Assembly (NCBI GenBank): GCA_941918925.1
Contig: OW799234.1
Coordinates: 121,451,895-121,515,894, forward strand
Source: Phyto melanocephala
Lineage: Eukaryota > Arthropoda > Insecta > Diptera > Rhinophoridae
Reading direction: 5' to 3'
DNA length: 64,000 nt
Part shown: positions 46,346 through 58,933 of the stretch, one piece after another
How the letters are laid out: each line of letters opens with the position of its first letter
How positions within the stretch are numbered: position 1 is the stretch's first letter
Notes under the pieces: model-generated
What the model was told of the DNA's origin: nothing
Seen by the model: the letters and a program-made list of their open reading frames with translations, nothing else
Databases searched by the model: none
Program-made: the position numbers and the translations under genes

Positions 46346-48949
46346 TTATACCCAGTAATTTAAATAACATGCATTGACAAAAGTACTTTGCTTAAAAGCT
46401 AATGCGAGACTGACTTGTTTGTTTACTTATTTTTTTTAAATGGGTTAAAGATGTCCATGTGAGATGTTATATAGAAAGTACTTGCCTTCAATGACATTTT
46501 AAGTAGTGAAAAACTGTATTTCAGTTTTCTGAGTTTTCTACTTTATAATCAGAGTTTGATACAAACCCTCGCATACATAACTTGTCGGTTAAAATTCTTA
46601 TTAATTTTTATAAATTAACTTCGTATTAAATTTACTCCTGTTACTGCATATTCCTGGTATTGTCTCTTACCTTTTAAAACAAATACACAATGAACATGCA
46701 ATTTAATTTATTAAAAAGGGGAAAATAAATGAAATTTATATATAAAACTATGCATTTTGATACTATATGGATATTATATTTGTGGACTTTTGGTAAAACA
46801 ACTTAAGTCAAGATCAGAAATTTTTCACTTTTCTTAATTGTAATAAAAAATTTTCAAGTCGATCTGTGTGAACTAACAGTCGCCTTTTTATGTTAAACTA
46901 TTAGAACTCGGACGGCTCTGATAGCTCTAAAAAATTATTTGCATAACATTCATTAATTATGAGGGTGTCATTTACCCTTCTCCCCCTTCCCTGTACCAAT
47001 TAGTGAGACCAAATATCATTTTACACATAAGATATTAGGATGTATGGCTTGGAAAATTGAGGTAAATCTAAATGCCATATTTCCGTAACCACTGAGCCGG
47101 AGGTAAACATAAACTACCTACAGACCATCCCTAACAAAACTTTAAATTTCGATCGAAATCGGTCGACCCGTTTCCACAGTTAGTGGTTAAATCAAAATGT
47201 ATACTTCCTTTTCAATTTATAATTCTTTTAGAAATATCCCATAAAAAAAACAGAAATAAATTGTATTTCAACTCTTGCTATTTTTGTGCTTTTCTGAACA
47301 TTTCTAAAGGTCAAAGTGTGCAATCTATTTGTGCCTTATTAAGATTTATAGAATAAAAAATATCCCTTCAAAAAGGATAATTTTTTGTTTTGCTGCTTTC
47401 CTCTTCTGAAAAATTTTGCAAATCGATATAAGTTGTTTTTCCAAAATCCCACAGATATACACACTCGAACATATTCCAGCTCCTGTATAAATGTGAAAAA
47501 TAAATACAAACAAGCTTATTTTACTCTATTTTTTTCTCTCGTTAAAGCGTTGTTTTAATATTCCTCACAGAGTAATGTGAAAGTAGTAAATGTTTGCATT
47601 TAAACGTATATACAGTTGAGAACGTATGAGTGTGTTTGTTTTGAAATTTACCAGTTTAAGCTTACTTTAGTTTAATTAACTTTAATATGTTTTTAAGTAG
47701 TCAACACTCGCTATGGTATTTGAGAAAAAAAAAGTAAAAAATATACATTTGTATACTTTCTTTTGCAGCAAACGATGTTGCTCTTGAGTTTCACACACTG
47801 TGAGTAAAATGAAAAAAATATATAAAGTGTTATCTTTAATGTTTACAGTAGTACATGCAATTTGATTAAAACTAATATGTAATTTAAATATTTACTATTT
47901 AAATTTTGATTTTTTTTTGTGGCCATTAGTAAAGTAGTTTTGTTCACTGACAACATGTCATGCCAATGTAAAGAATTAAGGGATGTTTTCTCTTTTAGCA
48001 AAATATTTAAAATAAAGGTTGTTAAAAATGTCTAAACCATGTTATCAAAGTTTCGATCGGTTCGGTAGACGACTAGTCTACACTTATCTGTTATAAATAT
48101 AAATATATCAGTGATTGGCTTTGAGATGTTTTTTTCAATATTCATAGTGAGTCATAAAATTTGAGTATAAGTGCGTATAAATCATTGAGACTTAACTGAG
48201 CTGACGTACGCATACCCACAACAAAGTTGATTTATAAATACAACTCACAATGAACATAAGTACTACATCGTATTTATACTTATACCGACCCATATTTTAT
48301 GATTCCCAAAAATACTCACGTTGATTCACATTTTTAAGAAAATACTTATATTCTTTGAGAGACTCAAGTTTATTCAACAACTAAAATATTAACAGCTCTC
48401 ATTTGTATGAAGAATAAACTATGCTGCTGAACTATGAAATTTTACAATGTGTAATTTACAATACGCAAAACCAAAATTTAAATCTCTTAAACAGACATCA
48501 AAGCAAGCACTTTACTTTTGCTTGTTGTTTTTGTATTATTTTGTTAAATTTAAATTGTCTATTTTTTTAACAATCCACAATTATTATGGTGAATGTCAAA
48601 TTGTAATCTGACAAGCCATGTTAAAACACACAACTTCATAATGACTACGCGAGTCATTCGTGCTTTTGGTCGTTCTTTTGTTTTGCACGAACGACAATAG
48701 CAATTAACTAAGTCATACGTGTTGATGAATATGAGTATTGTAAGTACCTGTCATTTAAAAGTGCGTATAAGTAGTGACGACTTTTCAATAAGTATGACTG
48801 CGTATAAATCAACGAATTAATTAATCATGATTCAAGTTGACTTACTTTATGAGTATTCGTTGCAGATATCTGATAGGTATATATGTGTTGGGGAAATATT
48901 AAAGCATATCACCACTATTTTAGGTCACTTTTCGACCACCTTTACTCTT
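46346..48949. other. AT-rich non-coding stretch with recurring TGCGTATAA words
   Basis: No gene. Between about 48130 and 48860 the word TGCGTATAA recurs (about 48171, 48762, 48808), along with ACTCAC/GACTCA-type words. GTCGTTC (48669) and GAACGAC (48690) form a small hairpin. The stretch may be an unrecognised non-autonomous element. Confidence 0.35.
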
Positions 48950-50060
48950 CAATGATTTCTCTGCTAACAATGAAAACAATATGACATCAGCGACAAACGT
49001 AATAATACAGTTTCTTGTAATCGCTAGCTCCTTTGTTGGACTAAGATCCCTCATAGTACTTACACTTCACGTGTGGCTGCATATGATCCTTAGTCTAACC
49101 TGTTTAAATAAAGTTACATGGCCCATGCCGTCATTGTGCAAGGTTCCATGTTACTTGACCACTCTCGCTTTATGAGTCGTCTTCCTAATCCCTTTAACTT
49201 CGATGGCCGGAAGTAAAGACACTGATGTCTCTATACATGCCCTCATTGTATATGAATCCATTTTTTATGACCGTGCAAAACACTCGATTCACGCATCTGA
49301 ATCTTCATAACCTCTGCATATAAGTTGTCAATAATTTCCTATGCCCCAATCAGTGGACTTGGTAGCACCTCTATACTGTGAACTGTCATTAACACTAAAA
49401 CGTTGACACTCTACCACGTAAATAGTGCTACCGGGAGGCGGGGAATACGTACGTACAAAAAGAGCCAGATCATCGGAAAAAGTATTGCTATAATGCTATT
49501 GAAATAAATAAGACCTATACCAATATGCCTATTCAATCAGATAGCTTGACTAACAGAGCGTAATACATATGATGCCTCTGCCTTTATGACTATTAAATCT
49601 TATTCTGTAGGAAGTGATGACATACAAAAATGATTTGTTATCACCTTTTTTACGTTAAATGCAAAAAAAGTGCCAATAAAAAATCTTAAATTTAATTTCG
49701 ACTGACTGATAGCTGTTTTATGTATCGTAGCCAGGGTCCTTGAAAGGATTCTGCATTTACAAATATTCTTTCAGTGTAGAAAATAATTTATTATTTGTTC
49801 AACAATCTGGCTATCGTACGTATAACAGTTATATTGCAGTACTAGTCGATGTAACTTAAAATTAACGCTAAGGTCTTAATAAAGGCCAAATTCATCCGTT
49901 AAACTGAATCTTCCTACCTTTCTGCTGGCTTTCAATTCGCAACAGTAAATGATAATTTTTCTCAACTCTAGAGTGCCTTACAGATCAATTCTTGTTCTTC
50001 TGTGGCCTTCTTTGTGTACTAACGATTTGCTTAATTATATATCTTGTTGTAGACTTACAG
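48950..50060 (-). pseudogene. Possible degenerate LINE reverse-transcriptase remnant
   Basis: The composition is less AT-rich than its flanks. On the minus strand a VTWNLA phrase (about 49120) precedes FVADVILFSLLAE (about 48990). This order and spacing recall the LLWNL and YADD blocks of LINE reverse transcriptases. Many stops occur, and the match is weak, so the call rests on these two phrases and on composition. Confidence 0.3.
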
Positions 50061-50146
50061 CCATATTTAAGTTGCTTGCTGGAAATGATTAATGTTGAAA
50101 AGTTTTATTTTTATCTAAATAGAATTCACTGCTAGGCGACAAAAAG

Positions 50147-50395
50147 TTATATCTCTGTCTTATTCCTATCAAAATGTATTGTTATACACAACCAAAGAGT
50201 TGTCTTATTGTCGGCTACACTTTCATTTACAACAGCAATTTTATCCAGAGACTGACCGAAACGATGCCGAACATATTTTTGGACCACACTTCGAATGGTT
50301 GAGGAAAATTTTTCGACGCTTGCTAGCGGTCTCATAACCTTAAAAATTTTTGTTAAAAGTTTTCATGGGTTTTTCCTTCGCAAGACGCCCCATTT
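50147..50395 (-). pseudogene. Possible Tc1-like helix-turn-helix fragment
   Basis: The minus-strand frame contains ASVEKFSSTIRSVVQKYVRH, which looks like the second helix of a Tc1-type DNA-binding domain ('STIRSVVQKY'). An upstream MGRL-like start lies near 50393 but is out of frame or broken. No catalytic domain follows. Low confidence. Confidence 0.3.
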
Positions 50396-52739
50396 TTTAT
50401 AATCGAAATAAACATGTGTGACAGCCGCCAAATTTCAAAGTTGCCATTTGAACAAAAATAAAAAATACATTAAATTTAAAAGTGCCGAGACACCGAGACA
50501 CTCTTAAATAAAATATCTTTCACTATCCCTATTGACTTCTTGAGTGTTCTATGTATAATTTAGAAAAAGGTCATAATTTTCAACATAAAATTTTTTTAGC
50601 GACAAATTTTTGAATGCGAAATATCTTTAAAATGTTCAGCAAATGTTAATGCATTTACAATTAGGTCAGGGGGACTTCGTCATAAGCATTGTCGCAGAGA
50701 AAAAATTTATGAGTTGGTAATAGCTTAAAAAATTTGTTATAAACCGTGTTAATTTTATATGTATAACAGTTAAATAGTTTAAATTCTGGGGGGCATTCCA
50801 CCCCACCTAGTTACTCCAATAATCAGAATAGACGTTTGTTTCTGTAATGGCAAATTGCACAAAGACAATGCAAAAATAATAAAAATAATAGTTGAATTTT
50901 TTCATATTTACCAGGATATCACCAGGAAGATTAATTTTATCATGAATTTAAATTAACCAGAATGTAAGATTTAGTGTAAACAGTAAATATGACTCTTAAG
51001 CATAAAAGTTTTGCAAACTCTGTTGTACTGATTTTCTCCTATGTGCTGATATGTTTTTATTATATTTCACCTGTATCATGGTAGAAGCAACATAAATGGC
51101 ATAAATAGAACATCACAAATATTAACCCAGTAATTTTGCAAAAGTTGTTTAGAAAAAAATTCTTAGCGGATTAAAAAAAACTAATTCCGTTGTACATATG
51201 AGTAAAAAATTTGTTAATAAATTCTTTTTTAATTAATGTCTTAAAGGATCTCCAAACTTGAAAAATTGTGTGAAAAAGTTAAAAATACAAATATCTCAAG
51301 CTGACTTAAACAATATTTTTTCAGTCGTGATTTAGGTCTGGTCAGATCAAGAGCTCGCGCCTCATTGCCATTATCTCTTAAGGGCAATCAGGACGTGCTT
51401 TTTATCTGGCTTCGATAGTTTTGCGTTTCACTCCCGCATTGGTCAATTGCGTGTCGTCGGTTAGCGGTACTGAGGTACAGTTACCCGGAGTCTCAATTAA
51501 CCTTTGCAATACTTTTAAAAAGAATATTTGCGTTCAGCTCCGACTGTGGCAAACCCTGGCTCTATGGTTTTAAAACCTTGCCACTAAAGTTAAAAATAAA
51601 CAAAAACAAATATTTTCACATTTGAAAAGCTGTCTGTATAAATCTACTTGAAAATTTTAAATCTGTTGATGCATTGTTTATTTACCGGCCCATTAGTTTA
51701 TAAAGAACCGGAAACCCGGTTTACAACGGTAGCTAAAGATTTTAAAGGCTTAGAAAAACTAAACAACAGCCAACACCGGACAGAGAAATAGTATCACTTT
51801 AGAGATTTTTCTACTTCGTTTTATGTGTCACATAATCATCTAACTCTGCTAGTCCTTTTTGTGGGTTTTCTTTACGAATTTGTAAGTCTGTGACAATTAA
51901 GCCGGGCCATGGCTTTCATTTAGCAGCAGCATTATTGATCTCTCCATTTCGTCCAAAGCGGGATCGTTTTAATTTAAAAAATTAATAAAAATATTTCCTT
52001 AAACCCTCACACTCCATTTACTTTTTTATTTTACTTTAAGCCTACCATTAAGACAAATCCATTCATACAGAATTTCTTAAAAATACCAGTCTTCTTCAGT
52101 AGAGAAGTTTCCAAACATTTGTATCAACAATAAAGTTTATAGAGCATTTAGAAAAGAACGGAATATTTCTCAAAACCTTTTGATAATTAATTTGAGAAAA
52201 CACATTAAAAGAAAACATTATCGAAATTTCACCTTAAATTTACAATTTATCAATAAAATGAAATAAATTTTTTTTGACTTTTTCCTGCAAAAAATGCTTT
52301 AGTTACTTTACTTATACAACTGTTTTCTCTACTTTTATGTTTGCATTCAAACACTTTAGGTTTATATTAAAATTAGCCCTAATGTAATAAATAGGCTACA
52401 CTACAAATATTACAACAGGATAATACTTGTATTCCTTTACTTTTTATTTACTCATTCATTAGAGAAATTATTTTTTTTTCTTTTACGTGTATTCCACATT
52501 TTTAATTCGGAGCTTTTAGGTATGTGTGCCTGAGTAACAGGAGTAGCATTAAACGTAGTTTTCTTGGTAAAATTATTTTATTCTATGTTTTCAGGTTTTA
52601 AATTAATTTAATTAAAACTGAGAGTGTGTAATTGCTTACTCATACATTATTAAATGTTAATATACAAAGTTTTTCAATAAGAGTAATATGATTTCTTTGA
52701 AAAACGACCACTTACTGTTAAGGATATTTTAATGTTTTT
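50396..52739. other. AT-rich non-coding stretch with a GC-richer island
   Basis: No gene. About 51320-51590 is notably richer in G and C, with words such as GAGCTCGCGCCTC and CCCGGAGTCTC. No frame or repeat there was recognised. Confidence 0.35.
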
Positions 52740-53830
52740 TATTTAATGCCGGTCGTGCCGAATCTGATAATACTTCTTAATATCATATACACTTGTATAC
52801 AATGACACTATGTCAAGTTAAGATTTTAGATGTTATCCACCATTTTCTTTATTGATTCCAGTGGCATCTTCTGATTTTAAAATTTTGCATAGTTATTTGA
52901 GTTCTACTAGCCCTCTAATTTAATACCCATATTAATAGGGCTTAACATAATTTTCCGCCATTTTATTTGCGACGCCTTCTTGAATCTTACACTTTTTAAT
53001 AGTTTAATAATTTCTTCTGGTTAAGAACTTTCAGTTGTTACCAATATTATGAGCGATCAAGCTGGTAAATTTTTAAATGCCAAATAGGACCCATAAATAA
53101 ATTTTTGACAGCCATTTTGTAGTAGTAGTCAACATGGATTTAAATTTTTTTTTTAAATGTACTTTATTGCCTTTCATTTGATACTCATTTGGCTCCTTTG
53201 GTTTGGTTGTATAGCAACTGAAAAATTCGATTTTAGGTTGTAATTTTTTTGGAAAATCACTGAAGCAGTTGCATTTTTTAACTTATATCACAGTTAGATT
53301 CACATCGATTTGTTAGTTTTTCTCAAAAATTATTTTCTCAATAACAGCTTGTAAAAGCTATATATTTTTCCAAATTAAATTTTTGCCTATAACTTTTCCG
53401 ATTATTGACCGATTTGTCCAAAATTTTTGATGAATATCTCTAGAGACATATAATATCTACAAAAAAAGGCACACATGTGTCTAACAATTATCATAACCCT
53501 AAAAAATTTTAATTTTTGTGATAAAGGTAAGGAAACAACAACCGTCTTGTTTTCTGCTCATATCTCAGAAGGTTATGAGACCATTGTGGTGATTTTTAAC
53601 ACTGATCTGCTCACAAATATTTCAAATATTTGTATATGACACGTCGGTCTGGTCGATGTCGGGAAGCTTCAAAAAACTGTTTCCACAAATACACGGACAA
53701 GGTGCCATGCCTACTAATCTCCCCAATTCATAAGCTTGCATAAAATATACACTTTCTGGGATCGGAAATTAATATGGTGGAAATTTTACATGGAATGGCA
53801 GTTTCATACACTCTCTGTGAAGGGTAAACA
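52740..53830 (-). mobile_element. mini-me/Helentron-like element, full-length copy
   Basis: This copy holds all blocks in one place, reversed. The 3' hairpin end (GGTCGTGCCGAATCTGATAA) is at about 52752. The inner block GACGCCTTCTTGAATCTTAC is at about 52970. The TTTTTGCCTATAACTTTTCC block is at about 53381 and the CTCATATCTCAGAAGG block at about 53557. The 5' part ends GGAATGGCAGTTTCATACAC and CTCTCTGTGAAGGGTA near 53826. Length is about 1.1 kb, with no coding capacity. It explains the partial copies elsewhere in the window. Confidence 0.6.
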
Positions 53831-53924
53831 AAAATAATAATTTGCTTCAGGAAGAAGCAATCATAATATAATTGCACGATACTTTAATTAAACATTAAAA
53901 TGGCAGCTGACAGCCATTATATGT

Positions 53925-54003
53925 TTCAAACACAATCATACAATTAAATTTTATTATGTTGCTATTAGATTATGATTACCACGACCATATTTTTTCTTTG
54001 TGT
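53925..54003 (+). repeat. Dispersed repeat end, CACGCAAAG type, second copy
   Basis: Inverted match to 24070-24150: ATTATGATTACCACGACCAT, then ATTTTTTCTTTGTGTGT. It gives about 75 bases of alignable sequence with scattered changes. Confidence 0.5.
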
Positions 54004-54677
54004 GTATACATTTCACTGGCGCTTATACATATAAGCCAGCTTTAACCCACACCTAAAAACTGAATTAATTACACTGAAAAATTATGGGAAGCACATCACG
54101 AATAATTTATTAAATTATTTTAGTGTAAGCTTAATTTTTTTTTGAAAATTTCATCTCTGCCAAAGAACGAACAACGGTTTTAAAGTGTATGTTTCTCATT
54201 GTAAAATTTTGTTGAATAATATTGTTGAAAGTTACTTCTTTGTATCCTGGAAAGTAACACTAACACACATATGACATTAGGGTAACTAATGATAATGAGA
54301 GATAAACATAAATCTGATTGTTAACATACGTATAATATCCGTTTTAACAGGCTGAATACATATTGATGAAGTAGTTAAATATATTTAGTAGCTGAAATTT
54401 TAATTTTAATTATAAATAAAACTGTCACAGGAAATAGATTTTTATGTATTTAAATAAATCATTGGTTATGTTTCAGTTAAATGGAGTAGATGATATTTAC
54501 ATCCAACACTAAAACATTCCGATCAAAGAGTGCTGATGATGAAACCGTAGCTGGTTTCAAAAATGCATTTCACCCAGCTGGTGTCGGAATAAAACTTACC
54601 CTTTAAGCTTATTCTTTCATCATCACAAATCTCTTTATTTATAAAAATTAAATTTAAATGAACTCAAGCCAGAAATA
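54004..54677. other. AT-rich non-coding stretch
   Basis: No gene. ATTTCACTGGCGCTTATA near the start resembles sequence at 27815 and 33236, so more of an unclassified repeat is present. Nothing else was recognised. Confidence 0.35.
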
Positions 54678-55239
54678 AAAAAGGGTCCGCCAAATAATTT
54701 TTTTTTCTTTTGAAAATGCTATAACAAAAATGAAGCTTCGGCTGTGTGGCACGTTGCGCCGTCCTGTTGAAACCAAATGTTGTCAATCTCCTCCTCTTCA
54801 ATTTTTGTGAACAGAAATTCATTCAACATTGCCCAATAACGATCGCCATTGACTACGGCCACTCCTTGCTCATTTTCGAAGAAAAATGACCCAATTATGC
54901 CTCTGGACCAAAATGCGCACCAAACAGTGACTCCTTTTGGGTGTATCGGCTTTTTAATGTATGCGTGCGGGTTTTCTGTGCCCCAAATGTGACAATTTTG
55001 CTTCTTTACATACCCGTCAAGATCAAAATGAGCTTCACCTGAAAAGATGATTTTTTTTTTGGCAAAATCGGCCAATGTAATGTTGCAGTATTTCCCAGCG
55101 TTGTTCAAGCGTATACACAACCATATTCATTAAGCGGAAGGATAAAACAAACTATATATCAAATCAGACATGAGCTAAGTGTAACCGTTCACGAAATAAT
55201 CACTAGTTGAGACAAAACGTTACATGGCGGACCCTTTAT
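54678..55239 (-). mobile_element. Internally deleted mariner with both ends
   Basis: The ends AAAGGGTCCGCCA (from about 54680) and TGGCGGACCCTTT (to about 55237) are inverted. From the ATG at 55130 the minus strand begins MNMVVYTLEQRWEILQHYI, a normal mariner N-terminus. It then jumps in a different frame to the catalytic part: KIIFSGEAHFDL, YVKKQNCHIWGTENPHAYI, VTVWCAFWSRGIIGSFFFEN, NGDRYWAMLNEFLFTKIEEE and IWFQQDGATCHTA. After this the C-terminal third is deleted and the right-hand coding end runs straight into the terminal repeat. The 133-codon frame at 54719-55120 is thus a fusion artefact and cannot encode an active transposase. Confidence 0.85.
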
Positions 55240-55330
55240 ATATTGTCTTAAAAACATAAAAAAAGTTCGTATAAAAAAAATATTTCTGAATGTTGAAATT
55301 TAAAAAAAAAATATTGTACAACATTATTAT

Positions 55331-55576
55331 TGTGGCTTGGAGCTAAAAAGGCCAATGTCAAAATATTTACTTTTGAGAAAATTTTTATTGAACTTTAACT
55401 TTTTTAGATGCTTTCGTAGTGACATTGGCCAGCATTTTATTTATGAAGCTGTTCTGGGTTAAGTATGGCTTTATCTGTTTTATCATAATGAAATAGAGCA
55501 AGAAAACTAATCTAATGCAATGATAAACTCAAAAGAGCTAAAAAAGTGACATTGGCCCTTTTGGCTCCAAGCCACA
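55331..55576. mobile_element. 246-bp MITE with 30-bp inverted repeats
   Basis: The left repeat (55331-55360) starts TGTGGCTTGGAGC and ends GGCCAATGTCA. The right repeat (55547-55576) is its inverted copy with one or two changes. A further internal copy of GTGACATTGGCC sits at about 55420. No coding capacity. Target duplications are not clear, so the superfamily is open. Confidence 0.8.
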
Positions 55577-57061
55577 GATATTAAAGCTTAAGTTCATTTT
55601 CCAATTATCAAACTTCATGAGACATCTTCAAATTAAATTGTTATCATTTAAGAATATTAAAATATTAAAATATTATTCCGATATTGGCCAGGTAGTATGT
55701 ATTTTCCAAACCATCTACGATTTCATCATCAGCACTCTTAACCGGTATACTCATATGTAATTTTAGGTTTAATCTTATTGAAATAAGAAAATGGGTAGCA
55801 TTGGACTAATTTCCAAATTTGTCGTTCCTTTCTTTTCAATTGACATTTTCTTCATTCTTCTACATTTTTGTTATGCTTTCCGTCTCCATATTTCAACAGT
55901 ATTAAAATCATAGTTGTATTTAAATTGTTCATTCCTAAAATTGCAGTTATAAAAAACTTCATACTAAATAAAACCATTTACTTGGTGCCACTCTAATGCC
56001 CAAAACTACTTACAGCATAAGCTTAATTTGACCACATTTTAAAACATAACCATGACATTTAGGGTCTTGTTAGTGTGTTTACAGACATTTCTTTTTCATG
56101 TTTGCATGTAAAAGTACACTTGTGTATGTGTGTGTCGCATCTACTTTATACGTATTTGGGGTATTGCATCCTTTTATCCCAACTTATTTCCTTTTACGCT
56201 TACCCGACTACAAACATTATTTACTCTTGGACATACCCATGTGTTTTGTGAATATTGAATGTTGCATGCTTGTGGTGTTTTCATATTTGCTACTGGTATA
56301 TTACAATGTACGTTACTTTTGTTAGCGTGTGTATGGATGTATATTCATTCACTCATTCAGTAAATTGTATACGTGCATACGTATTTAAACATGTATGTGC
56401 ATAAGTTTGTAGCTAAAGAATTAGGGTGCTGTAAGTCGAACTGCTGATCCTTCTTACTATTGTGTTCTTTTAAATTTTCCTGCTTAACTGTATACCTTGC
56501 TGTTGCTAAGTAATCTATGGTATATACAGTCAGTGAAAATATAACATAATAGCAGAGTACATAGCTGCGTTTTTGCCAGGACTGTCGTAATATTTGCTTT
56601 TATAAAAGTGTTTAGTAGCCAGAACAAGCTTAATATTGTAGGAGTTTAGGTAACAGTCATCGCTGTTTGTTTGTTGAAATTTTTGTGTAACGAAGAACTA
56701 TTAATGTTAACATTTGTATTGTTTTCTGTAAATAAAGGTGACCAATTTCAACTGCTCATACAATATTACGGTTATGTAAAGCAAAGAGTTTTCTAAATAT
56801 TAGATTTTTTAACTTGTTTTCTTTTTATAAATTTTTTAACAAAATTTTTTAAATATCATATTTTCAAAAAAATATCTTTTGACATGAAAATTTAAATAAT
56901 ACGTTTTCTTTTTGGGGAAATTATCCATAAAAATTTATAGAAAATTGTACAAGAATTTCTTCTGTGCTTATATGTAGTTGCTACTAATCAAGGCATATCC
57001 ATAAGGTATATGCAACGGCGAATTGATACAACAAAGCAACTTTTCATGGGATGTTTTATGT
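55577..57061. other. AT-rich non-coding stretch
   Basis: No gene or element was delimited. The hydrophobic 75-codon frame at 56098-56325 has no supporting splice sites, conserved motif or codon bias, and is probably chance. Confidence 0.4.
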
Positions 57062-57366
57062 CAAGGCCAATTCGTATATCAGGGATGGAAAAGTTGTTTT
57101 TACATATTAAATATAATAAAATTTGATTAAAAACAGAATATAAATTTTTTAAACACATTATTAATGACGTAAAAGCAAAAAATATACATAAATTAAGCAC
57201 ATTTATTGTCAAAAAAGTACACTCAAGTTAATTGTTTAATACCGAAACCAAAATCACATTTCCTATCCCTGCATTAATAAATGAAATCAAAGCGAATTCA
57301 ACCAATTTTGACAAAATGTTTCACAATCAGCTGGGCTGATAATTTCACCTGTATGAATTGGCCTTG
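57062..57366. mobile_element. About 305-bp MITE ending CAAGGCCAATTC
   Basis: CAAGGCCAATTCGTA (57062-57076) and, inverted, CAAGGCCAATTCATA (57352-57366) match at 14 of 15 bases. A nested inner pair (CAGGGATGGAAA and its complement TTTCCTATCCCTG) supports a foldback structure. Non-coding inside. Confidence 0.55.
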
Positions 57367-57479
57367 CTACTAATGTTGCTTAAAATTCGTTTAAATGACT
57401 CCTAGAAATTTAAGTGTCCATTTTAATATTATTTATACAGAAAAAAAAGTTCTTAAATACAATTTTTCAGCAATAATTC

Positions 57480-58612
57480 AAAATCGGCTTGCTTGTTAAT
57501 TTGGACATATTTATGTGATCGTGACAGTTTGTTTCTATTGATAGTGCCTCCTCTAATCTGAAGTCTGTGAGATCAGGTGTTCCGTAGGGTTCCATAATTG
57601 GCCCGATTCTATTTATATTGTTTTTGGATGATTTATTTAATTTTCTTCGGTATAGTAATTGTAAGATCCTTGCCTTCGCTGATGACATACAATTGTTATG
57701 GTCTGGTGAATGCCAGTTTGCAAATTCTTTACAAGCGATCATCAACTTTGATTTGTCTAACTTGAATCTGTGATGTCAGATAACTCTCTGCATATTAATC
57801 CCGATAAAACAAAGGCTCTTGTTTTCAAACCTAGTAGATCATATTTTGTTGATTTTGACTTTAGAATTTGTAACTCAACGGTTGAGATTGTTAATAGTAT
57901 GCGATGCCTTGGGGAAATAATTGATGATAGATTATCGTTTAGACCACACATTGACAGACTTTGTAGTAAGGTGTGTTTGACATTACGTAGATTATATCAC
58001 TTAAATCTATGTCTGTCCTTATACGTTAGAAAATCTATTGCACATTCTTTGCTTATGTCACAGGTAAATTACTGTGTTGAGGTCTTTTCGGGTTGTAATG
58101 TGACTAATAGAAAGAGGATTAAATATATTGTGCATAAAATTGTAAGTTTTGTTTATGGGCTTAGATTAAGTGTTTATGTTTCTCTACATCTAAGAAACTT
58201 TTTAAAGCCTACTTTTGATGATTACCTAAAGTTTCGTTTATACCTTTTTAAAATTTTTATGTTTCAAAATCCCCATAGTATTGTGTGTAAATTTTCGGTT
58301 ACAAGATCTCTTAGGAATCCTCAGATAGTAAGTTCCCATATTTATAACTTAATTTATGCGTTGCTTCTCAATGTCAGTTTTGACTTTTAAGCACAAACTT
58401 CTTTTATATATTTCAATTCTAATTATATTTGGTACTGATAATATTTGGGTTTTTTATTGTCTTGTTTTAATTTTGCTCTTTTAAACATGCTTGTAGAAGT
58501 TTAAAGGGTGTTAGGTGTTCTCGTAGTTTTTAGGAAAACTTGTAATACAATTTTTATTGGCCATATGGCTATATGTATTGCAAAGGTATTAATAAATAAA
58601 TAAATAAATTTG
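57480..58612 (+). pseudogene. LINE (jockey-like) reverse transcriptase, inactivated
   Basis: The coding remnant enters at SIDSASSNLKSVRSGVP, where the Gln of the PQG motif is a TAG stop (57586-57588), and continues GSIIGPILFILFLDD. The catalytic FADD is at 57675-57686. A frame change at about 57770 follows, and then a 206-codon open frame to 58390: NSLHINPDKTKALVFKPS, MRCLGEIIDDRLSFRPHIDR, and a C-terminal YCVEVFSGC and IVSFVYGL. The 3' end is an (AAAT)n tail (about 58589-58612). It is 5'-truncated and dead. Confidence 0.85.
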
Positions 58613-58933
58613 TTTTTAAAGGATTTTACAATGGATAGATTATATATCTTTTAAGAAACGGACTTCTTTTAATTTTAATATTTCAGGATATATTCTCTTT
58701 TAAAGGAAATTATTTATAAATTTTCTCTTTTTTTAGCAGAAAATTAATATAACTATTAAAAAGACTATTAAAAAACTGTGTCTCTACATGAAATATTTTT
58801 TTAAAAATGAAGTAATGTTATTTACAGTCACCACTACAATTACGACTTTATAAGATTTCTACATGTTTGCCTGCCCGTCCTTCTGTGTATCTACATAAAC
58901 TGTACTGATACGAAAACTGCTGAAATAATTTTG

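Noticed and set aside
56098..56325. 75-codon hydrophobic frame that could suggest a membrane protein
   Set aside because: T-rich DNA yields hydrophobic residues by chance; there is no convincing start, splice signal or conserved pattern.
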